From Pseudomonas fluorescens (GTDB lineage: Bacteria; Pseudomonadota; Gammaproteobacteria; Pseudomonadales; Pseudomonadaceae): a DNA stretch of 64,000 nucleotides. The position numbers were made by a program, and so were the translations under genes. The notes beneath the pieces are model-generated. The model was not told the origin of the DNA. It ran no database searches and saw nothing but the letters and a program-made list of their open reading frames with translations. Below are positions 35,433 through 44,411 of this stretch, piece by piece (the stretch's first letter is position 1; every line of letters begins with the position of its first letter). The DNA lies in the NCBI RefSeq assembly GCF_902497875.1, contig NZ_CABVHY010000005.1, positions 62,001-126,000 on the forward strand. Direction: 5' to 3'.

Positions 35433-36227
35433 TCAGGTGGCGAGCATTTCCTGGTGCTTGCTGGCCAGGCCCAGATAGGCTTCGATCACGCGCGGATCGT
35501 CGGCCAGTTGCCGGGCGGGGCCCTGCATGGCGATCTGGCCGGTTTCCAGGACATAGGCGTAATCGGCGACCCGCAGGGCGGCGCGGGCGTTCTGCTCCAC
35601 CAGCAGGATCGACACCCCTTGTTCGCGCAGGTTGGTGATGATCCGGAAAATCTCCCGGGTAATCAGCGGCGCCAGGCCCAGGCTCGGTTCGTCGAGCATC
35701 AGCAGCTTGGGCTTGGCCATCAGCGCCCGGCCCACGGCGAGCATCTGCCGTTCGCCGCCGGACAAGGTCGCCGCCAGTTGCTCGCGGCGCTCCCACAGGC
35801 GCGGGAACAATGCGTAGACTTCGCCCAGGGTCTCGCTGTAGCGACGGTCGCCCCGGCGATGGCGTTGAAAGGCGCCGAGCAGCAGGTTGTCGGCCACGCT
35901 CATGCTGGCGAACAGCTCGCGTTTTTCCGGCACCAGGCCCAGGCCTCGCGAGACCATCACTTCCACTTCCGGCAGGCTTTCCAGGCTACCGTCGAAGTTC
36001 ACCTGGCCCCGGGAACCGAGCACGCCCATGATCGCCGAGAGCAAGGTAGTCTTGCCGGCGCCGTTGGGGCCGATCACGGTCACGATCTGGCCCTTGCCGA
36101 CCGTCAGGCTGGCATTGCTCAAGGCCTCGACCTTGCCGTAGGCCACGCTGAGGTCCTTGATCTCCAGTACGGCATCGCTGACCTGGTTGCGCGGCGCGGG
36201 TTGCGGCTCTACGTGCATGTTCATCAT
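35433..36227 (-). CDS. livF: Liv-type ABC importer ATPase LivF
   Basis: 264 residues from the ATG at 36227, which overlaps the stop of the preceding fusion gene. Walker A GPNGAGKTT, signature LSGGERQM and Walker B KLLMLDEPSLGLAPL are intact, with the LivF-type end RALRVADYAYVLETGQ. A 20-residue extension precedes the usual start. It works with LivH, the LivM-LivG fusion and LivK in ATP-driven import. Confidence 0.93.
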   Translation of the reverse strand: MMNMHVEPQPAPRNQVSDAVLEIKDLSVAYGKVEALSNASLTVGKGQIVTVIGPNGAGKTTLLSAIMGVLGSRGQVNFDGSLESLPEVEVMVSRGLGLVPEKRELFASMSVADNLLLGAFQRHRRGDRRYSETLGEVYALFPRLWERREQLAATLSGGERQMLAVGRALMAKPKLLMLDEPSLGLAPLITREIFRIITNLREQGVSILLVEQNARAALRVADYAYVLETGQIAMQGPARQLADDPRVIEAYLGLASKHQEMLAT

Positions 36228-38026
36228 TCGACTCCTCCCAGGTAGGCTTCCAGTACCGCAGGGTCCTTCTGCACGTCTTCGGGCAGGCCCTGGGCGATAC
36301 GCTGGCCGAATTCCATCACCACCACGCGGTCCACCAGGCCCATGACGAAGTCCATGTCGTGCTCGACCAGCAGAATCGCCATGCCTTCGCTGCGCAGACG
36401 GCTGAGCAGGATGCCCAGGGCTTCTTTTTCCTTCAGGCGCAGACCGGCCGCGGGCTCGTCGAGCAGCAGGAGGCATGGGTCGGCGCACAGGGCCCGGGCG
36501 ATTTCCAGAATCCGCTGCTGGCCGAGGGCGAGGCTGCCGGCTTCTTCGTACAGGTAGTCGCCGAGGCCCACGCGTTCCAGCTGACGCCGGGCTTCACCCA
36601 GCAGCTCAGCCTCTTCGCGGCGATCCAGGTGCAAGGCGGCCGACAGCACGCCCTGCTGGCCACGCAAATGCGCGCCAATGGCGACGTTCTCCAGCACGCT
36701 CATGTTCCCCAGCAATTTCACATGCTGGAAGGTCCGGCACATGCCCATGCGCGCCACTTGCCGCGAGCTCAGGCCGTTGATCTTCTGGCCCATGAACAGT
36801 ACGTCGCCGGAGGTCGGTGTATCGACCCCGGACAGCTGGTTGAACATGGTGCTCTTGCCGGCGCCGTTGGGGCCGATCAGTGCGAGGATTTCACCGGAGC
36901 GGATTTCCAGGCTCATGTCGTTGTTGGCCACCAGGCCGCCGAAGCGCTTGGTCACGTGGCGGGCTTCGAGGATCAGCTCGCCGTGTTTCGGCAATTGCCG
37001 ACGGGGCAGGGGCTCGGCGCTGGCGTCGACGTTCTGCACCTTGGCGCGCACCCTGAAGCGGGTCGGCACCAGGCGGGTCAGCAGCGGCCACAGACCGTCA
37101 GGGGCACGCTGCATCAGCACGACGATCAGGATGCCGAACACAATGATTTCGTAGTTGCCGGTGTTACCCAGCAGGTGCGGCAACCAGTCCTGCAACCACT
37201 GTTTGAGCAGGGTCAGGATACCGGCCCCGAGCAGGGCGCCCCAGACGCTGCCCACGCCGCCGATCAAGGCCATGAACAGGTAGTCGATGCCCATGTTCAA
37301 ACCGAACGGGGTAGGGTTGACGAAGCGTTGGGTGTGAGCGTAGAGCCAGCCGGAAATCGCCGCGAAGACGGCCGAGATGACGAAGATCACCATCTTCGAA
37401 CGGAAGGTGTTGACCCCCATTGACTCGGCCATCACCTGACCGCCTTTGAGCGCGCGGATGGCCCGGCCTTCGCGTGAGTTCAGCAGGTTCTGGGTGATGA
37501 CGATGGCCACCAGCAAGACGGCCCAGATCAGGTAGAAGATCTTCTCGCCTTTATCCAGCGTCAGGCCGAACAGCGAAATCGACGGCAAGCCGCTGACGCC
37601 GGTGTGGCCGCCCAGGGATTCCAGGGTGCCGAACAGGTAGTACAGCGAAAGTCCCCAGGCAATCGTGCCCAGCGGCAGGTAATGACCGGACAGCTTGAGC
37701 GTCAGCGCGCCAAGAATCAGCGCCACCGAAGCGGTCAGCACGACGCCCACCAGCAGCGTCAGCCAGGGCGAAGTCCCGGCCCAGGCAAGCCAGGCCGGCA
37801 ATTGTTCGGTGGTGGTCAGGTAGGCCGAGGTATAGGCGCCCAGCCCGACGAACGCGGCCTGACCGAAACTGGTCATGCCGCCAACGCCGGTGAGCAGGAC
37901 CAGCCCCAGTACCACCAGGGTGTACATGCCGATGTAGTTGAGCAGGGTGACGTAGTACGGCGGCAATAGCAGCGGCGCGACGCCCACCACCAGCAGCAGG
38001 GCAAGCAACAGGTAGCGCGGATTCAT
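36224..38026 (-). CDS. Fused Liv-type permease and ATPase (LivM-LivG)
   Basis: 600 residues. The first 320 form a LivM permease (MNPRYLLLALLLVVGVAPLL; GGMTSFGQAAFVGLGAYTSAYL; ALKGGQVMAESMGVNTFRSKM). A linker (about 325-360) joins an LivG ATPase with Walker A GPNGAGKST, signature SLALGQQR and Walker B CLLLLDEPAAGLRLKEKE. The usual two genes are one frame here without a break, so it is a natural fusion rather than an error, as found in some aromatic-acid importers. The start at 38026 overlaps the livH stop. Confidence 0.93.
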   Translation of the reverse strand: MNPRYLLLALLLVVGVAPLLLPPYYVTLLNYIGMYTLVVLGLVLLTGVGGMTSFGQAAFVGLGAYTSAYLTTTEQLPAWLAWAGTSPWLTLLVGVVLTASVALILGALTLKLSGHYLPLGTIAWGLSLYYLFGTLESLGGHTGVSGLPSISLFGLTLDKGEKIFYLIWAVLLVAIVITQNLLNSREGRAIRALKGGQVMAESMGVNTFRSKMVIFVISAVFAAISGWLYAHTQRFVNPTPFGLNMGIDYLFMALIGGVGSVWGALLGAGILTLLKQWLQDWLPHLLGNTGNYEIIVFGILIVVLMQRAPDGLWPLLTRLVPTRFRVRAKVQNVDASAEPLPRRQLPKHGELILEARHVTKRFGGLVANNDMSLEIRSGEILALIGPNGAGKSTMFNQLSGVDTPTSGDVLFMGQKINGLSSRQVARMGMCRTFQHVKLLGNMSVLENVAIGAHLRGQQGVLSAALHLDRREEAELLGEARRQLERVGLGDYLYEEAGSLALGQQRILEIARALCADPCLLLLDEPAAGLRLKEKEALGILLSRLRSEGMAILLVEHDMDFVMGLVDRVVVMEFGQRIAQGLPEDVQKDPAVLEAYLGGVE

Positions 38027-39060
38027 TCTTCTTCCTCCACATGACGGCTGGTGAACGAACGCCAAAGCAGGAACGGAATAATCAGCGTGAACACGATGAT
38101 TTCTTTATAGGTGCTGGCCCAGAACATCGAGAACGCCTCGATCAGGCCCACCGCCAGCGCACCGAGGGCGGCGGCCGGGTAACTGACCAGCCCGCCAATG
38201 ATCGCGCCGACGAAGCCCTTGAGGCTGATGATGAAGCCGGAATCGAAATACAGTGTGGTGATCGGCGCGATCAGGATCCCCGACAGGGTGCCGATCAGGG
38301 CCGCCAGCATAAAGGTCGACTTGCCCGCCAGGGTCGGCGAGATGCCCATCAGCCGGGCGCCCATGCGGTTGACCGCCGTGGCGCGCAAGGCCTTGCCGTA
38401 GAGCGTGCGTTCGAAGAGCAGATACAGCCCGACGATCAGCCCCAGGGACACGGCCAGTACCCAGAGCGTCTGGCTGTTGAACGTCACCGGGCCCAATTCC
38501 AGGCCCGCTTCGGAGAACGGCCGGGTCCGGGCGCCTTCAGGGCCAAACAGCAGCAGGGCGATGCCGACCATGCTGACGTGTACGGCGATCGACACAATCA
38601 GCAGCACCAGGGAGCTGGCCGAGGCGATCGGCTGGAACACCAGGCGATAGATCTGCGGCCCCAGCGGAACCACCAGCGCCAGCGTCAGCAGCGCCTGGAT
38701 CGCCATCGGCAATTGGGCCAGCGGCAGGGTGTTGATCAGCACCGCCATCAGCCCGGCATAGCCAAGCTTGAAGAGTATGCGTTTGGGAAAACGAAAGACC
38801 TGGCTCGAACGCGTCGCGCCCCACAGGTCGAGTGCGCAATCGATCAGCGTCAGGCCGAGCAGCAGCCAGACCAGGGCGCTCGGATGACCGCTCTGCAAGG
38901 TGGCCATGGTCAAGGCGCCGTAGGTAACGAATTCACCCTGGGGGATCAGCAGGATCCGCGTCACGGTGAACACCAGGAGGATCGACAGGGCCAGCAGCGC
39001 GTAGATCGCGCCGTTGGTCATACCGTCCTGGCCCAGCAGCATGGCTATCTGGAAATTCAT
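38023..39060 (-). CDS. livH: Liv-type ABC importer permease LivH
   Basis: 345 residues, longer than the usual 290-310, with about eight hydrophobic segments. LivH features are GQDGMTNGAIYALLALSILLVF near the start, LLIPQGEFVTYGAL, and the cytoplasmic coupling segment LYGKALRATAVNRMGARLMG. An extra central segment (about residues 80-130) accounts for the added length. It pairs with the LivM half of the fusion to form the membrane pore. Confidence 0.92.
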   Translation of the reverse strand: MNFQIAMLLGQDGMTNGAIYALLALSILLVFTVTRILLIPQGEFVTYGALTMATLQSGHPSALVWLLLGLTLIDCALDLWGATRSSQVFRFPKRILFKLGYAGLMAVLINTLPLAQLPMAIQALLTLALVVPLGPQIYRLVFQPIASASSLVLLIVSIAVHVSMVGIALLLFGPEGARTRPFSEAGLELGPVTFNSQTLWVLAVSLGLIVGLYLLFERTLYGKALRATAVNRMGARLMGISPTLAGKSTFMLAALIGTLSGILIAPITTLYFDSGFIISLKGFVGAIIGGLVSYPAAALGALAVGLIEAFSMFWASTYKEIIVFTLIIPFLLWRSFTSRHVEEEE

Positions 39061-39168
39061 AATGAGAGCTCTTTTCTACAGATTGAATATCAAGCGTGCC
39101 TGCCGGCGCGGATCGAATCGTCGGCGGGCAGGCAGGGCAAGCAATGGGCTGCGCGCCCGGGGTGTCGA

Positions 39169-40320
39169 TCAGTTGTCGTGCAACAGCGTCCAGTTGCCGT
39201 TCTTCACCTGGATCAACTCGCGACCGCGCTCGTCGAAACCGCTGTGGTCTTGCGGCGTCATGTTGTAAACACCCTGGGTGCCGGCCAGCTCTTGGCTTTG
39301 CTCCAGTGCGTCACGCAGGGCCGCACGGAACTCAGGGGTGCCTGGGGCGGCTTTCCTGGCAGCGATCGGGATCGCTTGCTGCAACAGCAGGCCGGCGTCG
39401 AAGGTGTTGCCGCCGAAGGTCGCCGGTTTGCTGCCGTTGAGCTTCTCGTAGGCTGCGGTGTAGTCGCTGGCGATCTTCTTCGAAGGGTGGCTGTCCGGGA
39501 TTTCATCGAGCACCAGCATCAGGCTGGCGGCCAGGACGGTGCCCTCGACTTTCTTGCCGCCGAGCTTGAGGAAGTCTTGCAGTGCCGCGCCATGGGTCTG
39601 GTAGATCTGGCCGCGATAGCCCTGGTCGAACAGCGTGGTCTGCGGCATCACCGCCGAACTGCCTGGCGCCGCGACCAGTACCGCGTCGGGGCGGGTCGAG
39701 AGAATCTTCAGGCTCTGCCCGGTCACCGAGGTGTCCTGGCGCTGAAAGCGTTCGGTGGCCACGACCTTGATGTTCTGTGCTGCTGCCAGACCGGCCATGA
39801 CCTTGGCCCAGTTCTCGCCGTAGGGGTCGCTTGTGCCGATAAAGGCAAGTGTCTTGACGCCTTTTTTGGCCATGTGCTCGAACAGCGCCTTGGCGATCAA
39901 GTCATCGTTCTGGGTGGTCTTGAATACCCATTTCTTCTGCTCGGTCATCGGCAGCACCACGGCTGCGGTACCTACCGGTGCCAGCAACGGCACGCCGGCC
40001 TCGGCGGCGAACTGGATCACGCCCATGGCGTTGGGCGAACCGCTTGGGCCGATGATGGCGTCGACATTTTCTTCGTCGATCAGCTTTTTCAGCGCCTTCA
40101 CAGTGGCGGTCGGGTCGCTCGCATCATCCAGGGAAATGTACTTCACCGCCTGGTCGCCGGCCTGGGCCGGCAGCAAGGGTATGGTGTTTTTCTGTGGCAG
40201 TCCGACCAAGGCGATGGGACCGGTGGAGGAGGTGATGACACCGATTTTCACTTCAGCCTGCGCGGCGGCGGCGCAGGCGGCACTCAACAACAACGTGGAC
40301 ACGGCTTTTCTGAAAAGCAT
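39169..40320 (-). CDS. livK: Liv-type periplasmic substrate-binding protein
   Basis: 383 residues from the ATG at 40320, where a Sec signal peptide begins (MLFRKAVSTLLLSAACAAAA, cut after AQA). GGAG lies upstream. The mature part is a type I periplasmic binding fold (VKIGVITSSTGPIALVGLPQ; GPSGSPNAMGVIQFAAEAGVPLLAP; FIGTSDPYGENWAKVM). Proteins of this group bind amino acids or aromatic acids. As first gene of the operon, divergent from iacH, it is a good candidate for an indole-3-acetate or related acid receptor (inference). Confidence 0.92.
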   Translation of the reverse strand: MLFRKAVSTLLLSAACAAAAQAEVKIGVITSSTGPIALVGLPQKNTIPLLPAQAGDQAVKYISLDDASDPTATVKALKKLIDEENVDAIIGPSGSPNAMGVIQFAAEAGVPLLAPVGTAAVVLPMTEQKKWVFKTTQNDDLIAKALFEHMAKKGVKTLAFIGTSDPYGENWAKVMAGLAAAQNIKVVATERFQRQDTSVTGQSLKILSTRPDAVLVAAPGSSAVMPQTTLFDQGYRGQIYQTHGAALQDFLKLGGKKVEGTVLAASLMLVLDEIPDSHPSKKIASDYTAAYEKLNGSKPATFGGNTFDAGLLLQQAIPIAARKAAPGTPEFRAALRDALEQSQELAGTQGVYNMTPQDHSGFDERGRELIQVKNGNWTLLHDN

Positions 40321-40722
40321 GATTTTCTCCGAAGAGTTGCAAGGCGCTGCAAAGGCTGGCGGCCAGCCGCCCCGACCACGATGTGATGCGAGTGCGGCCC
40401 AAGGTACGGCCTGTTTTTTATTGAACTGCTGCGACATCCCTGGCGTGTTACCGAGAGCCGTGGGTGCCGATCGACCATGAGCTATCGGTCAAGAGCGAGT
40501 AGGGCAAAAGCAGATTGCATGCCAGAAAATTTTCTGGCCGGTAGCAGATGGCTGTTACCGCCGGGCTAAAGGGCAGGGTGTGCAAGGTGATCCGGCCAAG
40601 GTGTTCCGGTGGTTTGCCGGGGGTGATTTTGAGTGCGCTAAAAACCCCCATCACGCCATGGCGAACAAGGCCTTGATCTGGATCAAGGAAGCGCAAAAAT
40701 CGCAAAAATCCTGATAAAAACA

Positions 40723-40748
40723 ACCTAAAAAAACGCGTTTTTTTAGGT
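40723..40748. promoter_or_regulatory. 26-base perfect palindrome
   Basis: Thirteen-base arms ACCTAAAAAAACG and CGTTTTTTTAGGT meet at a central CGCG. It could be an operator for a dimeric repressor such as a MarR protein, or a bidirectional hairpin insulating the two operons. Confidence 0.6.
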
Positions 40749-40989
40749 GATATTTCCGCCATATTTTCTCGTTTTTTTTATTTGTAAATTCATTGTCTAC
40801 CGCAAATTCCCAGCGGTATTTTTTTACCTGTTTTATTGATAGTGATTATTAGTTACTTATTAACACATTGATATATAAGGAAAAAATACGATTATTCGAA
40901 TTTTGATCAGTTATTTTGCGGTGTTACCAAAGTGCACGATCTTGGTGCTGAAAGTGAAAAATCGCACCAAAATACACACTCGTTTATTT

Positions 40990-41013
40990 GTGAAAATTCA
41001 ATTGACAATTCAC
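40990..41013. promoter_or_regulatory. Inverted pair GTGAA/TTCAC upstream of iacH
   Basis: GTGAAAATTCAATTG followed by ACAATTCAC forms an imperfect 24-base palindrome centred on CAATTG, about 90 bases before the iacH start. Candidate operator. Confidence 0.4.
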
Positions 41014-41104
41014 GTAAATATTACGATTTTAGATTTAAGCGTTCACCCCGGCCTTCGTGCCGAGAGCAACCGTTCTGGTGAGCCATAACAAACAGGTAAA
41101 AGGT

Positions 41105-42217
41105 ATGTCGATCGTCGTCGAGGATTTAGCGTTAGGTGGGAGCGGTCGTTCGGTGATGGTGAAAGACACCATCGATATCGCCGGCTACCCGACCCGCGCT
41201 TCGAGTTATGCGCTGGCCGATGCGCCAGCTGCCGTTGAGCATGCGCAGGTGGTCCAGGCTCTGCTGGATGCGGGTTGCCAGATCACCGGCAAGACCAGCC
41301 TTCATGAATTGGCATTCGGCACTACCGGCCTTAATGCCTGGGTCGGCACTGCTCCTAACCCGCGTTATCCCGGACATATTCCTGGAGGCTCTTCGAGCGG
41401 TTCGGCGGCGGCGGTGGCGGCGCAGCTTTGCGACTTTGCCCTGGGCACCGATACCGGTGGCTCGGTGCGGATTCCCGCGACGTGCTGTGGGGTTTTCGGC
41501 CTCAAGCCGACTTTCGGCCGTGTCAGCCGCCAGGGCGTGATGCCGACGCGCAGCACCCTCGATTGCGTCGGCCCCCTGGCAATGGATATGGACCGACTGA
41601 TCGAAGCGATGCATGCCATCGATCCGACGTTCAAGACCATGCCGGTGCCCGAGAATCTTTCTATTGGTGTCGTGGCGGTCCAGGCCCACGCAGAGATCCA
41701 CGCAGCGGTGAATCAGGCCCTCGGTCGGTCGGGCTTCAACCTGGTCGAGCAATCGCTGCCTGGGATGTCGGCGGCTTATGACGCCGCAATGGTGGTCATC
41801 AACGCCGAAACCTGGGCAGCTTGCGGTCATCTTCTTGAAACAGGTCGGGTGGGAAGGGATGTCGCCGAGCGCCTGCAAGCCGCCAGCCTGACCAGCGCCG
41901 ACTCCCTCGCTGATGCCGAACGCATCCGCCAAGCGTTTACCGCCGAGGTGAATGCGGCACTGGCCCGCACCCCGATTCTCGCCCTGCCGACCATGCCCGA
42001 CTACCCGTTGCTGGTCGCCGATGCCGTCGATACCCGCGCCGCCCTGGGCATGACTTCCCTGGTGCGCGCTTTCAATCTTTCCGGTCACCCGGCCTTGAGC
42101 ATTCCTCTGGAAGGCGCTTCGGGACTTCCGGTTGGCCTTCAACTCATTGCCGCCCATGGCGCGGATGAACTGCTGTGTGCAGTCGCCCGCGAGCTGGTCC
42201 GGCGCCTGGAAGAATAA
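41105..42217 (+). CDS. iacH: IacH, amidase of the indole-3-acetate cluster
   Basis: 370 residues of the amidase signature family with the Ser-cisSer-Lys triad in place: MVKDTIDIAG (Lys near 20), GHIPGGSSSGSAAAVAA and LGTDTGGSVRIPATC. It is shorter than the 450-500 residues usual for the family, as IacH is. It is the first gene of the iac order HABICDEFG known from P. putida 1290. Its step in auxin breakdown is not settled; hydrolysis of an indole-derived amide or ring intermediate is a guess. Translation may be weak (only AAAGG upstream). Confidence 0.88.
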   Translation: MSIVVEDLALGGSGRSVMVKDTIDIAGYPTRASSYALADAPAAVEHAQVVQALLDAGCQITGKTSLHELAFGTTGLNAWVGTAPNPRYPGHIPGGSSSGSAAAVAAQLCDFALGTDTGGSVRIPATCCGVFGLKPTFGRVSRQGVMPTRSTLDCVGPLAMDMDRLIEAMHAIDPTFKTMPVPENLSIGVVAVQAHAEIHAAVNQALGRSGFNLVEQSLPGMSAAYDAAMVVINAETWAACGHLLETGRVGRDVAERLQAASLTSADSLADAERIRQAFTAEVNAALARTPILALPTMPDYPLLVADAVDTRAALGMTSLVRAFNLSGHPALSIPLEGASGLPVGLQLIAAHGADELLCAVARELVRRLEE

Positions 42218-42240
42218 TCATGCTTACTATGGAGAAACCC

Positions 42241-43413
42241 ATGACTGCGCTAAGCGAGCTGAATCACCAGCGCTGTGTGCCGATCACGGCGAGTGAAGAG
42301 TTTCAGAAACTGCTGGTCGAGATCCGTGCGCGTGCCCGGGCTGAAGAATTCGACCAGCAAAAATTCATCTCTCAGGACGTCATCGAGCAGTTTCGCAAGC
42401 TTGGCGTTTATCGAGCCCTGGTGCCAAAGCGCTTCGGTGGCGACGAGCGTTCGCCGGCCGAGTTCTGCCAGATGGTCGAAGACATTTCCATCGCCGACGG
42501 TTCCGCCGGTTGGGTCGCCAGCTTCGGCATGAGCCCGGTTTACCTGTCGTCTCTGCCGCTGGAAACCATCAAGAAGATCTATGCCGATTCGCCCGACGTG
42601 GTATTCGCCGGCGGGATCTTCCCTCCGCAGCCCGCGGCCTTTGTCGAGGGCGGTCTGGAGGTCAATGGACGCTGGAAATTCTCCAGCGGCTGCATGGGGG
42701 CTTCGCTGATTGGTGTGGGCATCAGCCCGAAAAACGGCGAGATGCTCGGCCTGCCACGCCTGGCGGTCATGCCGCGGGAAAAAGTACGGATCGAGGAAAC
42801 CTGGAACGTCGTCGGTCTGGTCGGCACCGGTAGCCATGACGTGGTGGTCGAAGGTGTGGTGGTGCCGGAAGAGTGGACCTTCGTGCGTGGCGGTCCGTCA
42901 AACCTGGACGAACCGCTCTTCCGTTATCCGTCGTTGTCCTTCGCCACTCAGGTGTTGTCGGTGGTCGCTCTGGGCGTTGCCCGCGCGGCACTCGATGAGT
43001 TGTGCGGCATGGCCAGTGGACGGATCTCCGTTACCGGTGCGCCGTCGTTGTCCGACCGGCCACTGGCCCAGGTCGAAATGGCCAAGGCCGAAGCCTCGCT
43101 ACGCGCCGCGCGTTCCTGGTTCTACCAGGCCATCGACGATGCCTGGAGCAGCGTGCTCGCCGGCGATCCGGTGAATGTCGAACAGACCAACATGCTGCGG
43201 CTGTCCTCGACCCATGCCACTCGCGTGGCGGCCGAAGTGGCGCGCACCGCGCAAATGCTATCGGGCATGAGCGGGGTTTATCGCACCAGTCCGTTGTCGC
43301 GTTTCGTCAACGATACCCAAGTCATCACCCAGCACGCTTTCATGGGCGACATGACTTACCAGAACGCCGGCGCGATCTTCTTCGGCAACAAACCGCTGCC
43401 TGGCTACCTGTAA
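42241..43413 (+). CDS. iacA: IacA, flavin-dependent monooxygenase (acyl-CoA dehydrogenase fold)
   Basis: 390 residues. The start at 42241 follows a TGGAG motif; an ATG at 42220 is possible. The fold is acyl-CoA dehydrogenase-like but the catalytic Glu region is absent, and it resembles group D flavin hydroxylases (DGSAGWVASFGMSPVYLSS; ETWNVVGLVGTGSHDVVVEGV; ALGVARAALDELCGMA). IacA is thought to oxidise indole-3-acetate in the first step, toward 2-hydroxy-indole-3-acetate, with reduced flavin supplied by IacG. It comes second in the operon. Confidence 0.92.
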   Translation: MTALSELNHQRCVPITASEEFQKLLVEIRARARAEEFDQQKFISQDVIEQFRKLGVYRALVPKRFGGDERSPAEFCQMVEDISIADGSAGWVASFGMSPVYLSSLPLETIKKIYADSPDVVFAGGIFPPQPAAFVEGGLEVNGRWKFSSGCMGASLIGVGISPKNGEMLGLPRLAVMPREKVRIEETWNVVGLVGTGSHDVVVEGVVVPEEWTFVRGGPSNLDEPLFRYPSLSFATQVLSVVALGVARAALDELCGMASGRISVTGAPSLSDRPLAQVEMAKAEASLRAARSWFYQAIDDAWSSVLAGDPVNVEQTNMLRLSSTHATRVAAEVARTAQMLSGMSGVYRTSPLSRFVNDTQVITQHAFMGDMTYQNAGAIFFGNKPLPGYL

Positions 43414-43439
43414 TTTTTCCCTACTGATTGGTGAACCCC

Positions 43440-43799
43440 ATGACCGATAAAAAAAACCTGCGAGTTCTGTTCTGCATTGGCATCAACCAGAACTTCTTCG
43501 ATGCACCACGTCCCGAGGCCCTTGAAGTCTGGGCCGCGTTCGGCGCCATGTGGCACGGCATCGCCGACCTGCCGGGCGTCACCGTGCTGGGCAATATGGA
43601 CGACGACCAAAGCATGGTCGGCCCATCCGCCGGTTGGCCCTGGACCACCTACCTGCTGGCCGATGTGCCGGACATCGAAACCGTCCATGCCGCGTGCAAT
43701 CTGTTCCGCACCACCCCGGTTGGCGATGGCCCTTACAAACTCTGGAAGTACTGCAAGGTCGAGGCCCGTACCGGTCGCGAACTGATCATCCAACGCTGA
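43440..43799 (+). CDS. iacB: IacB, small protein of the iac cluster
   Basis: 119 residues from the ATG at 43440 (MTDKKNLRVLFCIGINQNFF). It is a small soluble protein of ferredoxin-like (dimeric alpha/beta barrel) appearance with GMW-type segments WAAFGAMWHGIADLPGVTVLG and GWPWTTYLLADVPDIET. IacB is conserved in iac clusters; its exact function is not established, although a role with IacE in later ring steps has been proposed. It lies 26 bases after iacA. Confidence 0.85.
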   Translation: MTDKKNLRVLFCIGINQNFFDAPRPEALEVWAAFGAMWHGIADLPGVTVLGNMDDDQSMVGPSAGWPWTTYLLADVPDIETVHAACNLFRTTPVGDGPYKLWKYCKVEARTGRELIIQR

Positions 43800-43815
43800 G
43801 TCGAGAGAAGTCGCC

Positions 43816-44358
43816 ATGTCACCGCAAGAGCATCTTCAAGCCCTGGAACAACGGCTCGAACAGCTGGAAAGCGAGAACGCCATCCGTGCCTGCATGAACC
43901 GCTACATGTTTCTGTGCGACGAGCTGGGCGTGGACTCCCCGCTCGACGAACTGGCCGGGCTGTTCGCCGTGGAGGCGGTCTGGGAAGGCAAGGGTGCCAA
44001 GTATCAGAACAGCTTCGGCGGCTACCGGGGGCGCGAGGCGATCAAAGCCATGTTCGCGACCTATATGGTGGAACCGGCGCACTTTTCGCTCAACGTGCAT
44101 TTCCTCGCCTCGGAACTGATCCGGGTCAGGGGCGATGTCGCTGATGCCAGCTGGGTGATGTTGCAGACCTCGACCTTTGCCTCGGGTGCCTCGCACCTGA
44201 ACAGCGCCCGACTGACAGTGCGCTTCGCCCAGGAACAGGGGCAGTGGTGCATGGCGCACTTCCAGACCGAGAACCTGTTCAGCCGTCCGGTGGGCAGCTG
44301 GAACAGCGACGCGCACCTGCCCGTCCCCGGTAAGCCCGGCCAGTCCTGCCAGTCCTGA
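43816..44358 (+). CDS. iacI: IacI, SnoaL-like protein
   Basis: 180 residues with a SnoaL/NTF2-like fold: a helical start (EQRLEQLESENAIRACMNRYMFLCDELG), EAVWEGKGAKYQNSFGGYRGREAIKAMF, and beta strands to VRFAQEQGQWCMAHFQTENLF. IacI is a cluster member that has been linked to an early, possibly spontaneous-assisted step. The position between iacB and iacC is as in P. putida 1290. GAGAGAAG precedes the start. Confidence 0.87.
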   Translation: MSPQEHLQALEQRLEQLESENAIRACMNRYMFLCDELGVDSPLDELAGLFAVEAVWEGKGAKYQNSFGGYRGREAIKAMFATYMVEPAHFSLNVHFLASELIRVRGDVADASWVMLQTSTFASGASHLNSARLTVRFAQEQGQWCMAHFQTENLFSRPVGSWNSDAHLPVPGKPGQSCQS

Positions 44359-44411
44359 AAGTAATGCCCAGAATTCTTAGAGTCGGCCAGCCACGCCGAC
44401 GAGGAGTGATC

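Larger units (their letters stand above)
40321..41104. promoter_or_regulatory. Divergent livK/iacH regulatory region, AT-rich
   Basis: 784 bases without a supported gene. The right half (about 40680-41040) is much richer in A and T than its surroundings, with many A and T runs. It holds a 26-base perfect palindrome and a GTGAA/TTCAC inverted pair. Both operons probably start here. Confidence 0.65.

Noticed and set aside
38041..40386. Very long open frame on the + strand, antisense to livH and the binding protein gene
   Set aside because: It is Gln/Arg/His-rich without any family feature and mirrors two well-supported genes. Long antisense frames are common in GC-rich codon usage.
40448..40762. 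104-codon frame on the - strand in the livK/iacH spacer
   Set aside because: It crosses the 26-base palindrome, lacks a clear ribosome binding site and has no family pattern.
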